Shown here: positions 1-17,227 of the stretch, piece after piece | Layout: every line of letters begins with the position of its first letter | Position numbering within the stretch: the first letter of the stretch is position 1 | Assembly: GCF_036543075.1 (NCBI RefSeq) | Contig: NZ_JAZHPF010000019.1 | Span: 1-64,000, forward strand | DNA: 64,000 nucleotides | Direction of reading: 5' to 3' | Source: Deinococcus sp. YIM 134068 | GTDB taxonomy: Bacteria > Deinococcota > Deinococci > Deinococcales > Deinococcaceae | Program-made: the position numbers and the translations under genes | Notes under the pieces: model-generated | Databases searched by the model: none | What the model was told of the DNA's origin: nothing | What the model saw: only the letters and a program-made list of their open reading frames with translations

Positions 1-170
<170 letters not shown>

Positions 171-186
171 AGCGATTCAACCGGGA

Positions 187-219
187 GGGGGAGGCCAAAA
201 GGTCCTCCCCTTTCTTCTT
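187..219 (+). terminator. Intrinsic terminator after tuf
   Basis: A stem of GGGGAGG (188-194) with CCTCCCC (204-210), extended by CC/GG around an AAAA loop with one bulged T, is followed by TTTCTTCTT. It lies 17 bases after the tuf stop and just before a new promoter. Confidence 0.8.
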
Positions 220-232
220 GGCGTCGCAAGGG

Positions 233-261
233 TGGACACTAGCCGCCCGACTGCCTATACT
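233..261 (+). promoter_or_regulatory. Sigma-70-type promoter for rpmG-secE-nusG
   Basis: TGGACA (233-238) and TATACT (256-261) are separated by 17 bp. This near-consensus promoter lies between the tuf terminator and rpmG, leaving a leader of roughly 105 nt. Confidence 0.8.
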
Positions 262-375
262 CGGAATATTGCCCGCCCCCGAAGGCGGGTTTTTACCAGC
301 GACTGCGGCGCAAGGGTCGGCGGGCTGGGAGCACGGCCCCGCGCAACATGCGGGAACGCGCGAAAGGAGCAGCAC

Positions 376-543
376 ATGGCGAAGGACGGACCGCGCATCA
401 TCGTGAAGATGGAGAGCACCGCAGGCACGGGCTTCTACTACACGACCACCAAGAACCGCCGTAACACGCAGGCCAAGATGGAACTGCGGAAGTATGACCC
501 CGTGGCGAAGAAGCACGTCGTCTTCAAGGAGAAGAAGGTCTGA
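376..543 (+). CDS. rpmG: 50S ribosomal protein L33
   Basis: This 55-residue basic protein begins [19 protein letters not shown] and ends [11 protein letters not shown], the standard L33 length and pattern ([11 protein letters not shown] core). L33 is a small protein of the large ribosomal subunit near the E site. The zinc-binding cysteines found in some L33 paralogues are absent, so this is the zinc-independent form. The ATG at 376 is preceded by AAAGGAG at 363-369. It is the first gene of the rpmG-secE-nusG transcript; secE starts 69 bases downstream. Confidence 0.95.
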   Translation: MAKDGPRIIVKMESTAGTGFYYTTTKNRRNTQAKMELRKYDPVAKKHVVFKEKKV

Positions 544-612
544 GACCTCCGCCGGGCCGCCCCCACGTGCCCGGCTCAGGTTTCGCCTTTCGTCTCCTCT
601 GAAGGTGAACGT

Positions 613-792
613 ATGAAGATCATTCAGTATTTGCGGGACTCCCGCACCGAGCTGGCCCGTGTGACGTGGCCGACGCGCCAGGGCGTCATCGAGGGCACGC
701 AGGCCGTGCTGGTCTTCGTCGTGGCGCTGACGCTGATCGTGTTCGCGATGGATTCCCTCTTCGGAGCGGTCGTGCAGGCGGTGTTGCGATGA
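613..792 (+). CDS. secE: Preprotein translocase subunit SecE
   Basis: A 59-residue single-span membrane protein. The cytosolic amphipathic helix ([20 protein letters not shown]) carries the conserved R-V-x-W-P signature, followed by one transmembrane helix at about residues 31-52. SecE clamps the SecY channel. This is the short one-helix form of most bacteria, unlike the three-helix E. coli protein. The stop overlaps the nusG start (ATGA at 789-792), so the two are probably translationally coupled. The SD-like AAGGTG lies at 602-607. Confidence 0.93.
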   Translation: MKIIQYLRDSRTELARVTWPTRQGVIEGTQAVLVFVVALTLIVFAMDSLFGAVVQAVLR

Positions 793-1361
793 GCATCGAG
801 TGGTACGCCGTCCACACCTACGTCGGCCAGGAAGACCGCGTGCAGCAGCATCTGATGGAACGCGCCCGGCGGCTGGGAATGCACCACACCAAAATCTTCC
901 AGGTGCTGCAACCCGAGGAAAAGGCCGTCGAGATTCAGGAGGGCGGCAAGAAGGTCGAGGTGCGGCGCAAGCTCTTCCCCGGCTACGTCTTCGTGCAGAT
1001 GGACGTGGAGGACGACGACTCGCCCGGCGAACTCGGCGAGTCGTGGGAGGTCGTGCGCGGCACGAACGGCGTGACAGGTTTCGTCGGCACGGCGACTCGC
1101 CCGGTGCCCCTCTCCCCCGACGAGGTGCAGCGTCTGCTCACCTCCGTGGGCGTGGTGGCACAGCCCCAGCAGGAAGAAGCGCCGCGCGTCAAGGTCAATC
1201 TCAAGCCGGGCGACATGGTGCGCGTGACGGGTGGCCCCTTCGCCGACTTCAGCGGCGTCATCAGCGAGGTCAATGCCCCGCAGGCGAAGGTCAAGGTGCT
1301 CGTCAGCATCTTTGGCCGCGAGACGCCCGTCGAACTCGACTTCGCGCAGGTCGCCAAGTAG
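789..1361 (+). CDS. nusG: Transcription termination/antitermination factor NusG
   Basis: 190 residues beginning [20 protein letters not shown]. The N-terminal NGN domain (about 1-125, with [11 protein letters not shown]) binds the RNA polymerase clamp. The C-terminal KOW domain (about 135-190, [20 protein letters not shown]) contacts Rho or ribosomal protein S10. The start at 789 is chosen because it overlaps the secE stop and gives the standard N-terminus; in-frame codons upstream only extend into secE. The NGN domain has a short acidic insertion near residues 75-84. Confidence 0.95.
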   Translation: MSIEWYAVHTYVGQEDRVQQHLMERARRLGMHHTKIFQVLQPEEKAVEIQEGGKKVEVRRKLFPGYVFVQMDVEDDDSPGELGESWEVVRGTNGVTGFVGTATRPVPLSPDEVQRLLTSVGVVAQPQQEEAPRVKVNLKPGDMVRVTGGPFADFSGVISEVNAPQAKVKVLVSIFGRETPVELDFAQVAK

Positions 1362-1378
1362 ATCGGCGCAGGGTGGGG

Positions 1379-1408
1379 TTGGCAGCCGCCCTCCCACCCC
1401 TGTACAAT
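1379..1408 (+). promoter_or_regulatory. Promoter for rplKAJL
   Basis: TTGGCA (1379-1384) and TACAAT (1403-1408) with an 18-bp spacer lie just after the nusG stop, giving an L11 leader of about 100 nt. Confidence 0.75.
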
Positions 1409-1470
1409 ACTAAAGTTGCTGTCGCGACGGTCCTCACGCTCCATCCTCGCGGCGGAACTTAGCGCCAGCA

Positions 1471-1496
1471 CCCCACTCCTTTTGCAAGGACTTGGG
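1471..1496 (+). promoter_or_regulatory. Hairpin in the rplK leader, possible L1 autoregulation site
   Basis: CCCCA-C-TCCTT and AAGGA-CT-TGGGG form an interrupted hairpin around TTGC, ending about 7 bases before the rplK Shine-Dalgarno (TAAGGAG at 1502-1508). L1 represses L11-L1 translation through a leader hairpin in several bacteria. I see the hairpin, but cannot confirm the specific L1-binding internal loop. Confidence 0.4.
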
Positions 1497-1516
1497 GGAG
1501 CTAAGGAGAGAACAGC

Positions 1517-2642
<1,126 letters not shown>

Positions 2643-2721
2643 CCTCTCGGGGAGAGGCCCGGTGCTTCTCCCCCTCCCAACCTCAGCACCCCGGTGCGCT
2701 CCGCACCTTCCTCAATTTGGC

Positions 2722-2768
2722 ACCGTAGACAGCGGGGACCCCAGCCAGGTTTAAATATCCCGCCGAGT
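2722..2768 (+). ncRNA. Ribosomal protein L10 leader
   Basis: The strand contains ACCGTAGACAGCGGG (2722-2736), then a variable apical part, TTTAAATAT, and CCCGCCGAG (2759-2767). This matches the well-known L10 leader: a GCGGG/CCCGC stem with a kink-turn-like flank. The L10-L12 complex binds it to repress rplJL. It lies about 57 nt upstream of the rplJ start. Identification is from memory of the conserved pattern; a covariance search would settle it. Confidence 0.8.
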
Positions 2769-2824
2769 TGTCAGGGCGTGACGAGCGCACCTGAACTTGT
2801 TCACCACACAGGAGGGACTCAAGC

Positions 2825-3334
2825 GTGGCGAACGAAAAGAACGTGCAGAATCTGGGCAGCCTGCGCGAGAGCCTGACGGGCATCGAGACGTTTTACGTCG
2901 TCGATTACCAGGGCCTCTCCGCCGGGCAGCTCACGCGGCTGCGCCAGGACATCCGGGCCAAAGGCGGCCAGATGATCGTGGCGAAGAATACCCTCATCAA
3001 CATCGCCCTCCAGGCGGGCGGGCGCGACCTGAGCGAGGCCCTCAAGGGTCCCAGCGCGCTCGTGCTGGCGCAGGACGATCCGGCGGGCGTCGCCAAGACG
3101 CTCAGTGACGCCTCTAAGGCGAACGACCGGGGCATCCCGACCATGAAGGGCGGCTTCGTCGAGGGCCGTGCCGTGGACGTGCGAGTGATCGAGCGTCTGG
3201 CGAGCCTCGGCAGCAAGCAGAGCCTGCAAGGTGAGTTCGTGGGCGTGCTCAGCGCGCACCTCAGCAACTTCGTCGGGATTCTGGAAGCCTATCAGGCCAA
3301 GCTCGGCGGCGGTGCTGCCGAGGCTCAGGCCTAA
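2825..3334 (+). CDS. rplJ: 50S ribosomal protein L10
   Basis: 169 residues starting at GTG ([17 protein letters not shown]), with GGAGGG at 2811-2816 as ribosome-binding site. The N-terminal globular domain (about 1-130, including [20 protein letters not shown] and [10 protein letters not shown]) binds 23S rRNA helices 42-44. The C-terminal helix binds L7/L12 dimers. The protein ends in an Ala/Gly-rich tail. The L10 leader upstream suggests feedback control, and rplL follows after 48 bases. Confidence 0.96.
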   Translation: MANEKNVQNLGSLRESLTGIETFYVVDYQGLSAGQLTRLRQDIRAKGGQMIVAKNTLINIALQAGGRDLSEALKGPSALVLAQDDPAGVAKTLSDASKANDRGIPTMKGGFVEGRAVDVRVIERLASLGSKQSLQGEFVGVLSAHLSNFVGILEAYQAKLGGGAAEAQA

Positions 3335-3381
3335 GCCCTTCCCTCACCGCTCACCAAACTTCAGTTCAGGAGGACACTCAA

Positions 3382-3754
<373 letters not shown>

Positions 3755-3778
3755 TCCCTTTCCCCACCGGGAGTGCAG

Positions 3779-3804
3779 CCCCCAGCCGCGAGGTTGGGGG
3801 TTTT
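3779..3804 (+). terminator. Intrinsic terminator after rplL (copy 1 of a duplicated cassette)
   Basis: CCCCCAGCC (3779-3787) pairs with GGTTGGGGG (3792-3800) around GCGA, followed by TTTT. The 32 bases at 3773-3804 recur identically after the cold-shock gene (4272-4303). Confidence 0.9.
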
Positions 3805-3890
3805 CCTGTGGGTTCTTTCGACATAGCCCACGCTTTGTGAGCTGTGTCATGATCATGGTGAGTGGAACGCGCCATACTCACCTCGTTATT

Positions 3891-3954
3891 TTCCCAGCAA
3901 GTCCCATGTGAGGCGCGATTCGGTGAAAACCAACGCGCCTCTTTTGGCTGGGAA
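3891..3954 (+). promoter_or_regulatory. Nested hairpin in the cold-shock mRNA leader
   Basis: Outer arms TTCCCAGC (3891-3898) and GCTGGGAA (3947-3954) enclose inner arms GAGGCGCG (3910-3917) and CGCGCCTC (3934-3941); both are perfect. The structure ends 4 bases before the Shine-Dalgarno GAGGAG (3959-3964). The inner stem is followed by TTTT, so it could act as an attenuator, and the outer stem could influence ribosome access. Temperature control is inferred by analogy with the long structured leaders of cspA genes. Confidence 0.6.
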
Positions 3955-3969
3955 TGACGAGGAGTGAGT

Positions 3970-4254
3970 ATGGCAGTAGGTAGAGTGAAGTGGTTCAACG
4001 CGGAAAAAGGCTACGGATTCATCGAGACTGAGGGCAGCGACGACGTGTTCGCGCACTTCAGCGCCATTCAGGCACAGGGCTTCAAGAAGCTCAACGAGGG
4101 CGATGAGGTCGAGTTCGAGATCGAACCCGGCCAGCGCGGCAAGGGTCCCCAGGCCAAGAACATCGTCGTGACCAAAGCGGCCCCGGCGAGCGCGACCAGC
4201 GGCACCGGTGGCGGCTACAACAGCCGTCCCCCCCGCCGCGACGACCGCTGGTAA
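3970..4254 (+). CDS. cspA: Cold-shock protein (CspA family)
   Basis: 94 residues starting [20 protein letters not shown]. It is an S1-like OB fold with RNP1 (KGYGFI) and RNP2 (VFAHFS) in the first ~68 residues, binding single-stranded RNA/DNA as a chaperone. It carries an unusual ~26-residue Gly/Ser/Arg-rich tail ending PPRRDDRW. The ATG at 3970 is chosen over the in-frame GTG at 3964 because GAGGAG (3959-3964) is then correctly spaced. It is monocistronic, with its own structured leader and terminator. Confidence 0.93.
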   Translation: MAVGRVKWFNAEKGYGFIETEGSDDVFAHFSAIQAQGFKKLNEGDEVEFEIEPGQRGKGPQAKNIVVTKAAPASATSGTGGGYNSRPPRRDDRW

Positions 4255-4277
4255 TTCAGCGAGCGTTGCAGGTGCAG

Positions 4278-4303
4278 CCCCCAGCCGCGAGGTTGGGGGT
4301 TTT
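4278..4303 (+). terminator. Intrinsic terminator after cspA (copy 2 of the cassette)
   Basis: Same stem, loop and T-run as the rplL terminator; 32 identical bases (4272-4303 versus 3773-3804). It also borders the convergent gene ending at 4305. Confidence 0.9.
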
Positions 4304-4304
4304 G

Positions 4305-4721
4305 CTATGTGGGCCGGTAGAGGACGTGGAATGTGTCCAGCAGCTTAAAGACGGCATCCCCCATGCTGACCTCATCGTGAGGCATAGGCGGGCGGTTGCT
4401 GGGAGCAGTCCACGCTTCGCCCGCTTGACTTGCCAGAAGGTAAAGGCCATTCCACTCCCCTTCGGGCAATCTGCGGAGAGCTTGTTCATCCAGCGTGCGG
4501 TATGACTGCGCCGCCTCACGTATTAGCTCACTTGTAGGGCGGCCAAAGTGCAGCTCCGCAAAATCGTCGTTGTACCAGCCGATGCGGAAAGCCTGAGCGA
4601 AGGGCGAGAGGACGACCTCACCTACCTCGTCGTACTTGAACTCAAGGGCCTCAAGGAGCGCCTGTTCGTCTGATGACCTGACGACCCAGAGCGTGATCAC
4701 CTCCGGCTCGTACAAATTCAC
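4305..4721 (-). CDS. Imm22-like immunity-type protein (orphan)
   Basis: 138 residues from GTG at 4721, which overlaps the TGA of the upstream gene (GTGA), so it is probably translated by coupling. The N-terminal half reads VITLWVVRSSDEQALLEAL, then a Tyr-rich stretch with PFAQAFRIGWYNDDFAELHF. This resembles Imm22-type immunity proteins of polymorphic toxins (start V-S-L-W, then YDEDF-E). No signal peptide or membrane segment is visible, and no toxin gene lies nearby. It is somewhat AT-richer than its neighbours. The family match is from pattern memory; otherwise hypothetical. Confidence 0.6.
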   Translation of the reverse strand: MNLYEPEVITLWVVRSSDEQALLEALEFKYDEVGEVVLSPFAQAFRIGWYNDDFAELHFGRPTSELIREAAQSYRTLDEQALRRLPEGEWNGLYLLASQAGEAWTAPSNRPPMPHDEVSMGDAVFKLLDTFHVLYRPT

Positions 4722-5512
4722 TTCAGCTCCCGCCGCAGCCCCGCCGCCATCTGGAACCACTCGCGCTCCTGACGGCGGTAGAGGTTGGTCGCGCGCTGCT
4801 CTGTCCGGGCCAGTTGGTCGAGAAGTTGCCGGGCCTCGTCGCGTCTCCCCTGCCCCAACAGGAAGGCGGCGTAGCGGGCGCGGGGTTCCTCGGTGGTGGC
4901 GGCGGTCATGGCGTCGCGGTAGGTGGCGTCGGCCTCGGCGGTCTTACGCTGGGCCTCCTGCGCCTGGGCGAGCAGGGTCAGGCTACGGGTGCGGGTGGCC
5001 GCGCTCGTCTTCAGGTCCACCCGGCCCAGCAGCTCCTCGGCGGCGGCGGCATTCCCCCGCGCCAGCTCAAGCTCGGCGCTCGTGAGCAGTACCACCGGGT
5101 CGTCGGCGTAGATGCCGTTCAGGAGAGGTTGCAGCGTCGCCTGCGCCTCGTCGGGACGGCCCGCGCGGGCTTGCAGGGCGGCGAGGTCGGTACGGTTGGC
5201 GAGGGTGTCGCTCTCCGAGAGCCGTTCCTGCGCCTCGCGGATGCGGAGATCGAGGGGCTTGATGGCCTCCACCCCGCGCGCGACCGCCTGTCCGGCGACC
5301 CGTCCCCGGCCCCGCAGCCAGGGCACGAAGACCAGAATGGTGTAGAGCGCAGCACCGATCATGCCGAAGAGGCTGCCGAACAGCGCCCCGAAGGCCAGGA
5401 GAAACATCCAGAACACCTGCTGCCGGGTCATGATGGCATGCACCAAGCCGATGACCGCCAGACCGCGAAGCACGTTGAAGATCAGGGGGAGGTACGGTTG
5501 CAGGGCGTCCAC
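4718..5512 (-). CDS. Membrane-anchored TPR protein
   Basis: 264 residues from GTG. Two hydrophobic segments at about 9-26 and 32-67 would anchor the protein, followed by a helical domain of TPR-like repeats (about 95-235, rich in the A-x-G-x-x-x-x-A pattern). This resembles PilF/YfgM-like scaffold proteins, but I cannot assign a specific role. TAGGAT lies 6 bases before the GTG, so the mRNA may be leaderless, although GGAGGG also sits just upstream. It is probably co-transcribed with the Imm22-like gene. Confidence 0.75.
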   Translation of the reverse strand: MDALQPYLPLIFNVLRGLAVIGLVHAIMTRQQVFWMFLLAFGALFGSLFGMIGAALYTILVFVPWLRGRGRVAGQAVARGVEAIKPLDLRIREAQERLSESDTLANRTDLAALQARAGRPDEAQATLQPLLNGIYADDPVVLLTSAELELARGNAAAAEELLGRVDLKTSAATRTRSLTLLAQAQEAQRKTAEADATYRDAMTAATTEEPRARYAAFLLGQGRRDEARQLLDQLARTEQRATNLYRRQEREWFQMAAGLRRELK

Positions 5513-5518
5513 CCCTCC

Positions 5519-5524
5519 ATCCTA
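5519..5524 (-). promoter_or_regulatory. -10 box, possible leaderless promoter for the TPR gene
   Basis: TAGGAT on the minus strand, 6 bases before the GTG. The intervening GGAGGG could instead be a Shine-Dalgarno. Confidence 0.45.
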
Positions 5525-5565
5525 GACCAGGCCCTCAACTGCTTTTGCCCCGCCCCCCGCCGGGC

Positions 5566-5595
5566 TTGACGGGTGCGGGCACAAGCTCCTATACT
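5566..5595 (+). promoter_or_regulatory. Promoter for rpoBC
   Basis: TTGACG (5566-5571) and TATACT (5590-5595), 18-bp spacer, about 167 bases before rpoB. This is the strongest promoter-like pair in the window and gives rpoBC its own promoter, independent of the ribosomal operon. Confidence 0.8.
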
Positions 5596-5762
5596 CACCT
5601 GTGGCCGGCCATGATGGGTCAGGCAGGAGATTTTGAAGACGACGCAGCTCCACAACTAAACCCTGATTTCCGGGACGCAGCCGCTCAGAGCTGCCGTCTC
5701 GCCTGCGCCTTTTTCCCTGCCCCGAGGGGCGCAGCCGCACGTCCAGGGTGCGCGAGGTGTGA

Positions 5763-9221
<3,459 letters not shown>

Positions 9222-9227
9222 CGCGCT

Positions 9228-9315
9228 GTCTAAAGGTCAAACGGTCTGACTGTCAAACAACAGAGCGCCCCATGCCGTGAAGCGGTTTGACGGTTAGACC
9301 TTCAGACGGTTAGAC
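9228..9315 (+). repeat. Palindromic octad repeat (family R1) between rpoB and rpoC
   Basis: Both ends are built of degenerate GGTC-TAACC-GTC words. The left arm (9228-9258) contains GTCTAAAGGTCAAACGGTC; the right arm (9283-9315) contains its inverse, GGTTTGACGGTTAGACC. A roughly 25-base spacer separates them. Related copies lie at 28617-28700 and 36740-36828. The transcript would fold into a long imperfect hairpin inside the rpoBC mRNA. Confidence 0.85.
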
Positions 9316-9348
9316 CACCTCCCCAAGCCTCCATTCCCAGGAGCCTGA

Positions 9349-14004
<4,656 letters not shown>

Positions 14005-14024
14005 AGCCCGGCTGAACTCGAAGA

Positions 14025-14054
14025 CCCCCACTCGGCGACGGGTGGGGGCTTTTG
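14025..14054 (+). terminator. Intrinsic terminator after rpoC
   Basis: CCCCCAC (14025-14031) pairs with GTGGGGG (14042-14048), followed by CTTTTG. Confidence 0.85.
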
Positions 14055-14082
14055 CTTGGTACATTCACCGTGAGGAGGCGTC

Positions 14083-14835
14083 GTGGAAGAGCATCACCGG
14101 GAAGCGCTGACAAAACCTATTCTGCCAGTGGAACTGACGCAGCCCGGATTTTGGGCTGTCTTCTTACCCGAACTTGTGGCCTGGGAAGACAAGTACCTGG
14201 AGTGGGTCAAGAACCTTGAACACTATTCCTTCAACGGCTTCAGCGAGTCGGTCTTCTGCCCCGAACTCATCTTGACGCTGCCATACGGCTATCGCCTGGT
14301 TCTTTCACTCAATGCCTCGGTCAGCCATCACTATTCAGAATTCTACTACTACCTTAAGAACGCCGATCTCCCTGATGGCGGGTTGCTAGGACACAGCGAT
14401 TGTCACTGCCAGCTTCCCATCTTCCGATGGGCAGAAGCATTGAAACTCGCTCAAGTTATCCAGAAAGCCAACCCGATGTTACCCGCCGGGACAGCACTCC
14501 TTCTACTGTGGCATACGCTTTGGTTGAATGACTCCGAATTTCAGGAAGCAAAGCTTATACTTCTCTCAGTCCTTGATGGTCTTAAACTCAAGCCCGGTCC
14601 AGAACTCACAAACCCGCTCCGAACCTCATATGAGGGTCAAGCGGCGACGGGCGAGCTGCCGGATGTGGAGTTTGAGTGGTGGGAAATTCAACCTGGGGAT
14701 TGGGCAAACAATAGCTTGTACAGTTTACGAAGCATTACGGCTTTTCCAGGTACAAAGTGGAACGACCCTACCCGCAAAAAATTCAACCGGGTGCTAGAGA
14801 AATTGGGCGTGAGCAGTTCAAACCCTACCCTTTGA
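14083..14835 (+). CDS. Hypothetical protein, AT-richer orphan gene
   Basis: 250 residues from GTG at 14083, with AGGAGG about 5 bases upstream and TACATT (14060-14065) as a possible -10. It is Trp/Tyr-rich (LPELVAWEDKYLEWVKNLEH, FEWWEIQPGDW) with no signal peptide or clear membrane span. Base composition is close to 50% GC by eye, against about 70% in rpoC, and it uses codons rare in its neighbours (TTA, AAA, ATA), suggesting recent acquisition. Length and composition resemble immunity-type or defence cargo proteins, but I do not recognise a family. It overlaps the convergent next gene by 11 bp. Confidence 0.75.
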   Translation: MEEHHREALTKPILPVELTQPGFWAVFLPELVAWEDKYLEWVKNLEHYSFNGFSESVFCPELILTLPYGYRLVLSLNASVSHHYSEFYYYLKNADLPDGGLLGHSDCHCQLPIFRWAEALKLAQVIQKANPMLPAGTALLLLWHTLWLNDSEFQEAKLILLSVLDGLKLKPGPELTNPLRTSYEGQAATGELPDVEFEWWEIQPGDWANNSLYSLRSITAFPGTKWNDPTRKKFNRVLEKLGVSSSNPTL

Positions 14836-15346
14836 CCTCCTGATCGTCGTAAAGCCCCGCGTAATGCCGTCCCAGATTGACCAGAAATTGCATCTCCTCC
14901 TGCGTCGTCCGCGCGCTCAACCGCGTTTCGAAACTTAGTAATAGCGCCCCATAAGCGAGGGACGCCGCCCCCAGGATGGCGAGGACCACCGGGGCGAAGC
15001 CGAACGACGTGCCGAAGAGGGACGCCGAGCCGATCAGGATGCTCGTCAGCACGAGGAGGGCGACGGCGAGGTACAGGGCCGTCATCGCCCGCTGGATGAT
15101 GCGGCTGCGGTGGGCGAGGCGCGGAAGCTGGCGGATGATCATCTGCTTTTCCTCGCGTGCCAGGGCTTCCTGCTGCCCGCTCTCGCTCACGAGGACCTTG
15201 AAGCGCGCGGTGAGGTGCCGCACCCGGTCGGTCGTGCGGCCCAGGCGGGTGCTCGTGCTCATGAGGAGGGTGCCCGCGCCGCTGATCAGGACGGCGGGGG
15301 TGATCATCGCCGTGAGGACGCCGAGGTTGGGGTCGGGTGCGGCCAT
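14825..15346 (-). CDS. DUF2721-like membrane protein
   Basis: 173 residues starting MAAPDPNLGVLTAMITPAVL. Hydrophobic segments lie at about 10-26, 88-108 and 114-137, with a charged helical region between the first two (LGRTTDRVRHLTARFK, RLAHRSRIIQRAM). This layout and the LLMSTSTRLGRTTDRVR motif match DUF2721 proteins, whose function is unknown. The ATG at 15346 is chosen because TACCCT sits 6 bases upstream as a leaderless -10; upstream codons look non-coding. The 3' end overlaps the convergent orphan gene. Confidence 0.8.
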   Translation of the reverse strand: MAAPDPNLGVLTAMITPAVLISGAGTLLMSTSTRLGRTTDRVRHLTARFKVLVSESGQQEALAREEKQMIIRQLPRLAHRSRIIQRAMTALYLAVALLVLTSILIGSASLFGTSFGFAPVVLAILGAASLAYGALLLSFETRLSARTTQEEMQFLVNLGRHYAGLYDDQEVKG

Positions 15347-15352
15347 GCGGTC

Positions 15353-15358
15353 AGGGTA
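15353..15358 (-). promoter_or_regulatory. Leaderless -10 box (DUF2721-like gene)
   Basis: TACCCT on the minus strand, 6 bases before the ATG at 15346. Confidence 0.6.
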
Positions 15359-15389
15359 GAGCGGGCGGCGCGGGAGCGGAGGCCGTCGT

Positions 15390-15881
15390 TTACTCGGAAC
15401 GTAACTCGAAGCTGCTGCAAATCCCACTCGTGCGCGGCGGGCAACGCCCATCGCTGACGCCGAAGTTGCCCTTCTCGTCGCCGATGATGACGAGGCGGAC
15501 GGGCTGGGCGTTACGGCGAATCTCGGTGCTGGTCGTCGTCCTGTCAGCGTCCAGTACGTGGACGATCAGGTTGCCCCGCGCAGGCAATCGGCCTTGCCAG
15601 GTCAGCTTTTCACCGGCCTGAACGGGACGGCTCCCGATGTTGACGGCCTCTCCTTCTGGCGTGATGGCCGTTACCAGGATGCGAAGAGGACCGGCGGGCT
15701 GAGTGCGTGTGCGGGCCAGATCGATCTCGATGATGAAGGGCACGGACTCCCCGCTGAAACGCAAGGATTCCGCGAACGGCATCAGGGGTGGCGACGCACG
15801 TCCTCCACCTGCCAGAGCGGGCGCGGCGAGGACAGGCAGCAGGGCCAGGGCAAGAACACGGGCGCACATCTTGAAGCTCAT
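15390..15881 (-). CDS. Secreted protein of unknown function
   Basis: 163 residues with a clear signal peptide (MSFKMCARVLALALLPVLAA, cleavage after PALA at about 24). The mature part is beta-rich with alternating hydrophobic residues (VPFIIEIDLAR, LRILVTAITP, NLIVHVLDADR) and two C-terminal cysteines (CPPRTSGIC) that could form a disulphide. I do not recognise a family. It is divergent from rlmN; its leaderless -10 is 6 bases upstream of the ATG. Confidence 0.7.
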   Translation of the reverse strand: MSFKMCARVLALALLPVLAAPALAGGGRASPPLMPFAESLRFSGESVPFIIEIDLARTRTQPAGPLRILVTAITPEGEAVNIGSRPVQAGEKLTWQGRLPARGNLIVHVLDADRTTTSTEIRRNAQPVRLVIIGDEKGNFGVSDGRCPPRTSGICSSFELRSE

Positions 15882-15887
15882 TCTTTC

Positions 15888-15893
15888 AGCGTA
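15888..15893 (-). promoter_or_regulatory. Leaderless -10 box (secreted protein)
   Basis: TACGCT on the minus strand, 6 bases before the ATG at 15881. Confidence 0.6.
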
Positions 15894-15958
15894 CTCCCAC
15901 CTTCACACCGAATCCGCCGAAGGTGCATCTGCCCCTGCCCCTCCTCCGCCCCAGGCCG

Positions 15959-15964
15959 TAAACT
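15959..15964 (+). promoter_or_regulatory. Leaderless -10 box (rlmN)
   Basis: TAAACT, 6 bases before the rlmN ATG; no Shine-Dalgarno in between. Confidence 0.65.
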
Positions 15965-15970
15965 CTCCTG

Positions 15971-17008
<1,038 letters not shown>

Positions 17009-17227
17009 CCCCACACGTCTCCCCTTTCGACGTGCCTGCCGTACTCGGTGGGCATGTTTTCTTGACGAGGTATGCGGTTACGCCTGCCCCCTCCGGCCCG
17101 CCCCTCAGCACGAGTTCGACTGGACCGTGGGACAATGGCGGCACCCACACGACCCCGCTTGGGAAGTAAGGGTTCAGAAAGAGCCGGACCGCTACGATTC
17201 CCCCGTTCCCCGTTCAGGAGGCCCCCG

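Noticed and set aside
171..375. tRNA gene between tuf and rpmG, as occurs near these genes in some bacteria
   Set aside because: No cloverleaf or GTTC-type T-arm can be formed; the gap holds a terminator and a promoter only.
9228..9315. CRISPR-like array in the tandem-word repeats
   Set aside because: Words are 7-8 bp, contiguous, degenerate and inverted in the second arm; there are no regular spacers and no cas genes.
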